Shown here one piece after another: positions 55,795 to 64,000 of a stretch of DNA of 64,000 nucleotides. Under the pieces are notes generated by a model. That model saw only the letters and a list, made by a program, of their open reading frames with translations. It was not told the DNA's origin and did no database searches. Within the stretch, counting starts at the first letter, position 1; every line of letters begins with the position of its first letter. The stretch comes from Evernia prunastri (Eukaryota > Ascomycota > Lecanoromycetes > Lecanorales > Parmeliaceae): positions 1 through 64,000 of the forward strand of contig NKYR01000027.1 in assembly GCA_003184365.1 (NCBI GenBank). The letters run 5' to 3'. The translations under genes were made by a program, and so were the position numbers.

Positions 55795-56432
55795 TTACCC
55801 CTTCGAGTAGCGGACCCCTGCGATATAAGGTGCTCCTCCAGCTTTCTCCCACAGCTTCTTTAGCTCTCTCCGGGCACGAGACTGGCTACAAGGCAAGTGC
55901 GTTAGCGGTACGTTCATGTAAATTCTGGTCAAAAAGCAGCTTACCGGCTCGGTAGGGAGCGATCGTTACGATCTACCTGGCCGTTTCGGAGGCCCATGCG
56001 ATGGTTGTGGAACGACACTGCGCAACCCGGTCAATACACAATCTGTCAAAACTTTCAGCAAGGGTCATTACCTCGTAAATGTTCGTTCCAAGATAAAACG
56101 TCAGCTCGAGTGAGCTCGACCGGGGCTAGTAGCCCCAGAGACAATTTTGGGAAGGGCTGCCTTCCGGCAGCAGACGGGCGCATAGCAGAAACGTTAGGTT
56201 GTGGTGTAGGAGGAGCAGCAGGGGCAGGGACACGGGCGGTGACTGGTCCATATAGGGCTGGGTCCAGTGCAAAAGGAGCAGGCGGCGTGGTAGCAATCGG
56301 TGGGTTGGCTAAAACAGATGGACTATCCGTAAGAACATACTGATGATGATACGGTGTAGTGCGTAATTGAGTTCGACCGTACAGAGACGGATCGGGATAT
56401 GTAAAGTTCTCATTAGGAGGCGAAGACGACAT
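55795..56432 (-). CDS. Small uncharacterised protein, family member C
   Basis: Three exons (56072-56432, 55945-56017, 55795-55885) give 174 aa, the same length as member B. The first exon is Pro/Ala/Ser-rich (MSSSPPNENFTYPDPSLYG ... TARVPAPAAPPTPQPNV) and ends ELTRADVLSWNEHLR|G in phase 1, the position of the conserved intron in A and B. The last exon reads RARRELKKLWEKAGGAPYIA, like R.ELRKLKKLADLAGGK of B. No known domain. Its ATG lies only 11 nt after the stop codon of the upstream magnesium-chelatase-like gene on the same strand. Confidence 0.6.
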
Positions 56433-56443
56433 ATTGTTCCGAG

Positions 56444-58372
56444 TCAGATCGGTGCTTCGACTGATTGCAAAACTTCTTCGATAACCTGTTCGGGTGTGTA
56501 TCCTTGAAGAAGCGCAGAAACCGCTTCAAGATCGCTCCCGTATTGGATGCTTCGTTCGGCTTCAGGCTTTGTTATGGTAATGCGATGGTTATAGATCTTG
56601 CGTACAGCGAGAGCAACCAGAGACGGGGATACGTATGATTGACCGTGTATGACGGCAAGATGCCTATTAACATTAGCCAAAGAAGAGTAAGCAACCGCAG
56701 AAACGCTATACTTGACAAGATTATTGAGGTGCTGTGTTGCTCTGGGCGATACACCGCTCCCGACAGCTCGATGCAGTCGAAGAAATGTGACAATGTTTTG
56801 CGAATATGCCTTGTTTTCGGCGGTGAAACTGATATTCCCACTCAACTCTGCTAGTTGTTTGATCTCCTGTTCGGTGAAACTGTGCGGCGGTACTAGGTCT
56901 AACTTGTTCTGGGTAGAAGATCGGTGTACAACAGAAGATATCGAGGCGCGGTCGTCTTCTATCCACTCAGAGGCTTCTTCTAGATTGGCAAATCCGTCTT
57001 CTTGACTGTGGTGATGCGAAATGAAGAGGTGGTCGCGCTAGGAGACTTCAGCCCCAGTCCAGCTGCTACGAGTAGCAAGACCCACCAGATGATGATTGAG
57101 ACGAGGCTCCGAATTAGACGTAATTACGACAAGAAGAAACGTTTTTGGTGCTGTGTGAATTGCGGTATGAGTGAAGATGCGTTTGGTGCGCAAGAGCTCA
57201 AAGGATAGTTAGCTTTGCAACATTGGAAAGTCGCTGTCTGGTGGCTTACTTCCAAAGCTTGGATTTGTATATTATCACTCGCTAAAGATAGACCAGTGAT
57301 CAGGACAACGTTGGCGATGGCTTGATTGTCTTGTTGACTCTCGAGTCGCTGTGTGTAGATTGGTGATTTGGGACTTTTAGAGCGGCCTTTTGCCGAAACA
57401 TCATGCCTTCGCGACGGCTAGCGCGATTTCATCAGCATTTTACTTAAGCACACCCAACACAAAAATTCATGAATCCACAAACCACAAAAGCTGGCTCCCG
57501 ATACGCCAACCATGCACAAATCGCAGACGAAAAATCAAGAGACAAAACCATGAAATTCGAAAAGAAAGGGAAATCCAAGACTTGGATGCTGGATAGAAAC
57601 GAAGCTGTACGCAAGCAACATACAAAAGTTTCGTGGTGCGTGAAAAAGACACAAGCCTCCAGATATACGTCTAGGGAAGTTATAAGATCTTTTGCTCTTT
57701 TCTCGGGAAAACGAGAGTACGCTTGAGAAGATTGGTCAAGGGGCATAGGTATCATGTAATACCTCTCAGCTGTTCATAGCCTCGAGCCAGAGCATTCCCA
57801 CAACGCTCCACTTCTAGAATGCTTTGTTTCTACGAAATTTGGCGTTTTTGAACTTCTTGCAAGCGCAGAACGTTAGATACAGACCTTTAGAGATCTAAAC
57901 AAGGAGAAAGGCGAAAAGTGTACCTCTCTGAGATTATGCACAAAGGGGCCAAACAAGGACTTGAAAAACACAGCTCTAACACGAAAGCCATCAGGCTTTT
58001 CAGAGCTTACCTGATCTGAATCCATGCTTGTTCCGATTTCTCCATCGTCTAGCCTGTTGCCAAGTTTGCTGTCCACAAGAATACCATCGCTGAAGTCTTC
58101 CAAGGTGGTTAAATGGTTGCAATGAAGGACAGTATGAGATAAGTCAAAAATATTGGAAGTAATCTGGCAGCTCTTAGCTAATGGAACCACCTAGAACGAG
58201 ATATGATTCTTATTACAAGCTGAAGTTCCTGCGCCAACGGATCTAGGTCTTCTTGCTCTGCCGTTATAATGCAGTGCTGACCAGACACAAAGCTCAAAAG
58301 CATTGCAAGCTCAAGGTCAGTGAGTTCTTGCACTCTCTCAACCAATCCGGAAGGGTACATCAGGTCTGGCAT
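56444..58372 (-). CDS. Fungal magnesium-chelatase-like protein
   Basis: Five exons (58217-58372, 58011-58163, 57250-57417, 57086-57196, 56444-57037) give 393 aa in frame. The start MPDLMYPSGLVERVQELTDL and LLSFVSGQHCIITAEQEDLD, TLEDFSDGILVD, AIANVVLITGLSLASDNIQI, ALELLRTKRIFTHTAIHTAP, RDHLFISHHHSQEDGFANLE, IVTFLRLHRAVGSGVSPRAT and YVSPSLVALAVRKIYNHRI match my memory of a conserved fungal family annotated as magnesium chelatase-like; it lacks an obvious Walker A motif. The biochemical role in fungi, which make no chlorophyll, is unknown. Intron 2 is 593 bp against about 50 bp for the others, so an exon may be missed. The gene runs directly into member C. Confidence 0.65.
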
Positions 58373-58757
58373 GGTGGGAAACTGTCTGAGGCTATCTAGC
58401 CCTGTCTTCTAGTGTCTTTGCTCTCATCTACTGGAATTTTCCAAGCACTTCTTTGTCGTCTCCTAGATCTCAAAAAACAATCTTTTCACTAATTTGCAGT
58501 ACTTTCTAGGCAAGTAATGTTACGACGTGAGTACATAAGTGAGTACATAAGGTAAGTGACGTTCTTGTTAGGTTGAGGCTCTGCGGTTCACTATTATAGA
58601 ATGAACGTACGGATAGGACAAAGGTTTAAAACGGCGACATCACTTCTTACCTTTCGATTTATACTTTGAGATAGTTTCCTTGTTACTGTAACGTCAAGAG
58701 CATACCTGAATGCAATCTCCAGTATGCTGAGACTGTCTACATTCTGGCCTCAGACCA
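58373..58757. promoter_or_regulatory. Divergent intergenic region, chelatase-like gene / VPS16
   Basis: 385 bp between two outward-facing starts. GTGAGTACATAAG is repeated (58527, 58541). Confidence 0.4.
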
Positions 58758-61529
58758 ATGTCGAACCCAACTGCTGATTGGGAAAGAGTCGGGGATCGTT
58801 TCTACCGCAAAACCAAGCTTTATGATGCGGTGTTCGATCAAGATTTGGAACTTGAGAACTATGTTATAGCTGGGGCTCCTTGTGCAGGAGCGATTGGTAT
58901 TCCCCAATGTCGATAGCGCCTTAGGAGCAATAGCTGACGACTTTCCAGCCTTGTACCGCGACGAAAAGAAGCTGCATACATATCGAGGATCACAAGCTTC
59001 GAAATCTGGTATTGATGTCTATAGCTGCGCCGGGAAACTTATACGTAGAATCAATGTGGGTAATGCGTGCTCGGGAGTTGGAGCTCTTGATGTGACAGCG
59101 TCTGATGTATATAGTGGGACAAAGGCTCAATACGTGGACTAGGATGGTCAGAGGACGAGAAGCTACTCGTCGTTACCGAGGATGGCGTAGTCCGATGCTA
59201 CTACGATTTACAAGGAGATTTTACCCAATTTTCTCTGGGTAATGTACGACCGCTCAAAGTAGGCTTCGACTTCAAAAAGACTGATTAACGAAGGACTAGG
59301 GCGCCGAGGAACACGGAGTCAAAGCCTGTCGCTTCTGGGCAACTGGCTTCGTTGCGATCCTTTCGAATAACCATCTAATTGCTGTGTCCCACTATAATGA
59401 ACCACGGCCAAAACTGCTTGCTGTTCCTCCTGAAGACACTGTGCATTCTTGGAGCGTGATACCGCCCGCTTACACACTTTCTCGCTCCGTGGAAGTTCTG
59501 CTAGCTGTTGGTCAAACTATTTACGTGGTCGATTCGAGCGAAGCCGAGGATCGAGTTCTCCCGAATGGACCTTTCAAGTATGTCAGTGTGTCTCCAAACG
59601 GACTCTACGTGACACTTTACACAGAAGACGGCAAGGTCTGGGTAATCACTAGCGACTTCCAGAATAAGATTGGAGAATACGAATCAAAAGCGAAGACGAT
59701 ACCTAAAGACGTCCAATGGTGTGGTAATGATTCTGTATTGCTTGCATGGGAGGATGAAGTTCATATGATAGGACCAAACGGTGCCCTACTGAAGTAAGCC
59801 TTTGGCGATTGAACAAGAGACAGTCGAAGTCTGATATTTGACATTATAGATACTACTATGATGGATGGGTCCATTTGTTAGGAGACATAGACGGTGTCCG
59901 TATAATAACTAACGATGTGTGCGAATTTCTGCAGAAAGTTCCCAGTAGGTCTATCTCCTTCCGATGTTGTGTACTTGACTGACTGACATTTACATAGGCG
60001 GTACGGAAGATGTATTTAAACTTGGATCGACATCACCAGCTTCTGTGCTCTTGGATGCCGTCGATCAACTGGATAAGAGATCACCAAAAGCAGATGAGAA
60101 CATCCAATTGATACGGCCGAATCTGCCCGACGCTGTGGCTGCTTGCGTCCAAGCATCCGGCCAGGAGTATAGCACGCATTGGCAGAAGCAGCTCCTCAAG
60201 GCAGCGTCATTCGGAAAGTCCGTATTCGACCTCTACAGCAGTGACGACTTCGTCGACATGTGTGAGAAGTTGCGAGTACTCAATGCTGTGCGAGATTACC
60301 GGGTTGGCCTGCCACTCTCGCTTGAGCAATACGAGCGGCTCACTGCTGAGAAGCTTATCCAGCGTCTCATCAACCGCCGAGAGTATCTCCTTGCTATTCG
60401 GTTGTCAGACTTCCTCCGCCTTCCCACTAGCAGAATTTACGCCCACTGGGCCTCTCAGAAAGTAAGAAACTCCACTGCCAATGAAGATGCCATTTGCGAA
60501 ATGGTAGTCAATAAGCTCGCCAATAAGCGGGGGATATCCTTTGAATACATAGCCCGTGCTGCCTACGATGAAGGCCGTAGTCATCTTGCTACGCAACTCC
60601 TCAACCATGAATCACGGGCAGGCAAGCAGGTACCCCTGCTCCTTTCGATGTCTGAAGACGAGCTCGCCCTTGACAAAGCAATCGCATCTGGGGACACTGA
60701 TCTTGTCTTCTTTGTTCTCCTGCACCTGAAGAAGACCATTCCCCTTGCCTCATTCTTCCGCCTCTTGACCAACCGTCCTCTCGCTACGGCACTCGTCGAA
60801 TCATCAGCTCGCGACCAGGACCGGTCACTCCTTAAAGACCTCTACTATCAGGACGATCGCCGCCTAGATGGCGCCAATCTCCTCTTTTCTGAAGCTCTAG
60901 CCCAGACTGCTCCGCAAACAAAAGTGGACAAGCTCAAGCTTGCGTCGAAACTCATAGCAGACAACACCAAAGACCCAACCACCTCTCTCTACCAAAAATC
61001 TTTCCAGGAAGCCCAGGCTCTGATCCGCCTGCAAACATCCCTCGATAACGATCTCCACGGCGGTGAGAAGGTCTACACGGGTCTAGCGCTAAATGCCACC
61101 CTCCACCGCCTCATCTTCACCGCCCAATTCAAGCGCGCTACCAAAACAGCGTCCGAATTCCGCGTGCCAGACAAAACGCTCGCCTGGATACGCCTCCGCG
61201 CTCTCGTTGCCAAGCGCGACTTCACCGAGCTCGAGGAAATCGCTGCTAAGAACAAACGATCCAGTATTGGCTGGGAACCCTATTTCAACGAGATCCTGGG
61301 AGCTGGCAACACGAAACTGGCTGGAGGAGTCTTTGTGGCAAAGTGTACTGGGCTGACTGCAAGGGAAAGGTCTGATATGTGGGTCAAGTGTGGTATGATC
61401 ACGAAGGCTGGCGAGGAGCTTCTCAAGGCGAGAGACGCAGAGGCGTTGGAGGATTTGAGGGCGAGAGCGAGTGGAAGTGGAGTGGGAGAGATTGATAAGA
61501 TGATTGCGCAGTTGAGACCGAAGCGGTGA
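58758..61529 (+). CDS. VPS16: Vacuolar protein sorting protein 16 (HOPS/CORVET)
   Basis: Six exons (58758-58896, 58949-59055, 59115-59243, 59300-59793, 59850-59944, 59998-61529) give 831 aa, the normal size. It starts MSNPTADWERVGDRFYRK, then AGAPCAGAIALYRDEKKLH across intron 1, GKLIRRINWDKGSIRGLGWS, LLVVTEDGVVRCYYDLQGDF, GAEEHGVKACRFWATGFVA, PRPKLLAVPPEDTVHSWS and VSPNGLYVTLYTEDGKVWVI (N-terminal beta-propeller), then the alpha-solenoid with VLLDAVDQLDKRSPKADENI. It is a core subunit for endosome-vacuole tethering. Introns are 52-59 bp. Confidence 0.95.
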
Positions 61530-61778
61530 AAAGAAACAAATCTTTGAGGTGGAGAAGTTGGAACGAGAGGTCGTCAGGTCAAGTGCAGCATTGATCATGA
61601 AGAATGATCACTGAGAGCTTCAAGCAATATGCAAATCTTCGTGACTTTACACCTAAGCGCCTTGCTAAAAATTCGAAGCAGACCGCAAACAAAACGCAGT
61701 TCCGGTATCCTATCGTCTGTATCAACGCCTTTTCCTGTTTAGTGATCACAGATCTTTTCAGACAGGCAACGCAGAAGA
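61530..61778. other. Convergent 3' regions of VPS16 and the kinesin gene
   Basis: 249 bp between two stop codons; shared terminator region. Nothing else seen. Confidence 0.4.
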
Positions 61779-63720
61779 TTAGTTGACTCTGACTTCCCCC
61801 AACGGAGGCCTCTTCCTCCCTATTCCAAACCGCTCATGGTCATCAGCCACCTTCCGCCTAAACAAGCCCAAGTCCTTCAACAGCTCCTCCATCCTCGCCT
61901 GCATCTCCACAGCCTCAGACTCGGCCTTGTTGTTATCGTGCGGACTCTCTTCCTCCAGCTCAACCTCTCCTTCTTCTTCTTCGCGCTCAGGAGTATTCTC
62001 CTTATCCGCTTCCTGGTTCCTAAATGTCTGCTGCTTGAGATCGTCTTGCACGACGCTTTCTGTCTGTGGAGCTGGAGCGATAACGGCTATAGGATTCCTC
62101 AAGCTCTCCACTGCGAGTTTGAGATGCAACCTCAAGGCCTCGTTTTGCTCGACCAGCTGACGAATCTTGCTTTCCCCTACCAATCTCTCCTCTTCCATCA
62201 TGCGTTGCATCCGTTCCACTTTACTCTGATACTCTTCGAGCTTGTCGTCCCTTGCTCCAACACTCTTATCTGCGGCTGACGCTGCCTCCCTGCTTCTGGT
62301 CGTTCGCTCACTGGCTGCTTGATTGGCTACCGAGACTTGGACTTGCAATTCACGTATCGTATTTTGCATCTCCAGAATCTGCGCATCTCGCTCCGCCGCT
62401 GAGACAGAATCTTGATTGACGATCGCACGTGTACGAATATTCTTGGCTTGATCTGCGTAGCGGAGGGTTGACAGAGTTTCATCATAGTCGGAGGGGGCGA
62501 TGCAAGCAATCATTGCTGTCTTGCTGTTGCCTCCAAGACTGTCCTTGAGCAGCCAGGTGAGAATCGAGTCTCTGTAAGGCACAACATCTTTGCTTCGCGT
62601 CTTGCCGCCATTGTGCATACGGCCGTGGCGAGGATCTGCGAGAGCTGCGATGACACGCCCTAGGGTGGTCAGAGACTTGTTGATGTTACTTCCCTCCCTG
62701 AGACGATCACCCACGGCTTCTGTTGCTTTCGCCCTCTCGCTTCCTGCCAAGTCAACCAGACGAATACGAGCAAGGCGTTCGGTGGTACTATCTGTAGACA
62801 GGTCGTGATGAATTTGCTTCAGCATGATTGTGAAGACGGCATGGGAGCGTGACGATGTATCATTCATTTTGGTGGATGCAGTAGTTCGACTGGCGTCGCC
62901 AAGGCGCATATAGCGGAGTAGCTCAGCATAGTTCTTGACAGGAAGATCGGTCAAGTCCTTAACGTACGGTCCTTCCGTTGGGGACTCGCGAATCTTAAGA
63001 TAGTAAGGGTATTTTTCTGACGATTGCCTGGGAGGGGCCAGGAGGTCGCGGACATGCTCATTGTAGACTTCGAAGTAAGAGACGCGGACAGTGTATGAGA
63101 TGTGAGGGGAGACGCTAGATTCGATGCGCTGGAAGAGGTCCTCGCAGGTCCGAGGGATGAGTCCGGGTTGGGTTTGGGTACCCATCATTGTGTATGATTT
63201 CCCAGAGCCTGTCTGGCCGTATGCAAATATGCAAGTATGGTAGCCCTCGAAGTTGTGGTCCAGGAACTCCTCCCCTAGAGCATTGTAAATGTCTTCTTGA
63301 TGCGCATAATGCTCATCTTTTGGTTCGTGTGACCAGAATGAATTATCGAAGGTAAAGTTCTTCTCCTCCATTATCTTCCTACTCTGGGTGCGCGCATTGG
63401 CGGCATCGGTAGTATTGGGTATCAGCAGCTTGGTCCCTTGGGTATCTGGGTTCATCTCTACAAGACATTCTGCTCCGCGGTCGATCTCTAGATCGCTGTT
63501 CAGCAACAGTCTTTGATGTAGAAAAGAAGAACCTACCTCGAGGCAAAAAGCCCCTCACTCGAACCACCACCCTTACATTTCCTCCTCCATTGTCCGGCGT
63601 AGCTCTGCCCATTGGAACGAGCTCGGATTCTCTTGAGCGCAGGGAAGGTGTTGAAGCTGAGGATTTGAGCTGGCGGACCTCAGAAGCAACACCGGGGAAG
63701 CCACGAGGGTCTAGCGCCAT
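61779..63720 (-). CDS. Short kinesin-3 (KIF1/UncB type) motor protein
   Basis: Two exons (63537-63720, 61779-63487; 49-bp intron) give 630 aa from the ATG at 63720; an in-frame ATG at 63786 would add 22 residues. Motor landmarks: VRVVVRVRGFLPR, FTFDNSFWSH, the P-loop AYGQTGSGKSYTMMG, SSRSHAVFTI (switch I), LVDLAGSERAKAT (switch II), GSNINKSLTTLGRVIAAL and a neck with ADQAKNIRTRAIVNQD. A coiled coil follows, and the protein ends with an acidic tail and GIGRKRPPLGEVRVN. No FHA or PH domain is present, as in the short fungal kinesin-3 class. It is expected to move vesicles or endosomes on microtubules. Confidence 0.88.
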
Positions 63721-64000
63721 ATTTTGCAGCTGACTTTGGATGTCGCCGAAGATTGAACGGTACCGCAGTCGCTGCAGGACGTACATTCAAAGCTCGGGTC
63801 GTCATTCAGTAAACACAGGAATGATCGGCGGCAGGGATCGTGTCGCTACGCGAACCGCGACCATTGAGAAATGACGTGCCCGATTTTTCTGTTCACAATT
63901 CTCGTTATTTTTGAAATTGAAATTATGCGCAGGCGCTGATAACTCCAAACAGTAATGGGTAATAGGGTTTTTGGCTCATTTGTGGGGTGGTCGCGACTCG
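63721..64000. promoter_or_regulatory. Upstream region of the kinesin gene
   Basis: 280 bp to the window edge; no gene seen. Confidence 0.35.

Overview
The window looks like nuclear DNA of a filamentous ascomycete (Pezizomycotina, probably Dothideomycetes; the class is an inference). Support: genes with many short introns (mostly 48-65 bp, GT..AG), a HET-domain gene, DUF4419 and HAM1-like proteins, fungal-type Zrg17, Mdm10, Dug3 and mL43, and an AT-rich block carrying the marks of repeat-induced point mutation (RIP).

Region 1-10,340 is an AT-rich, gene-free transposon graveyard. Set into it are GC-normal islands that prove to be LTR-retroelement pieces with TG...CA ends and exact 5-bp target-site duplications (TSDs): a miniature element with 153-bp LTRs (TSD CTTAT), solo LTRs with TSDs GAATA, AAAAA, ATTGT and CGCAA, and a nested pair in which a gag-only element (172-bp LTRs, TSD GCTGA) sits inside another solo LTR (TSD CAGAT). 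A RIP-riddled piggyBac-like transposase lies at about 8.6-9.14 kb. Two single Ns mark faulty assembly joins with duplicated flanks.

Region 10.6-14.1 kb has a divergent DUF4419 / HET pair. Region 14.6-17.9 kb is poor in genes, with a decayed chromodomain-like pseudogene and two inverted-repeat elements. Region 17.9-34.4 kb is housekeeping: mL43 mitoribosomal protein, triosephosphate isomerase, a His-rich unknown protein, a HAM1/DUF5923 protein, Dug3 (glutathione breakdown), Zrg17-like zinc transporter, Mdm10 (ERMES/SAM).

Region 34.7-41.1 kb is lineage-specific: decayed ORFs, a degenerate CTTCACATCCC minisatellite and two members (A and B) of a small, apparently undescribed protein family. Region 41.4-51.6 kb holds a bestrophin-like channel gene with one premature TGA, acetoacetyl-CoA synthetase, serine palmitoyltransferase LCB2 and an Och1/IPC-type glycosyltransferase with a long tail. 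Region 52.6-58.4 kb again has unknown genes, including another probable family member (C) that starts 11 nt after the stop of a magnesium-chelatase-like gene. The window ends with VPS16 (HOPS/CORVET) and a short kinesin-3.

Spliced structures were worked out by hand from splice consensus, reading-frame continuity and remembered family sequences; no search was run. The main novelty candidates are the A/B/C small-protein family with shared exon structure, the 11-nt same-strand gene junction, and the LTR mosaic in which short solo LTRs look intact inside RIP-ruined DNA.
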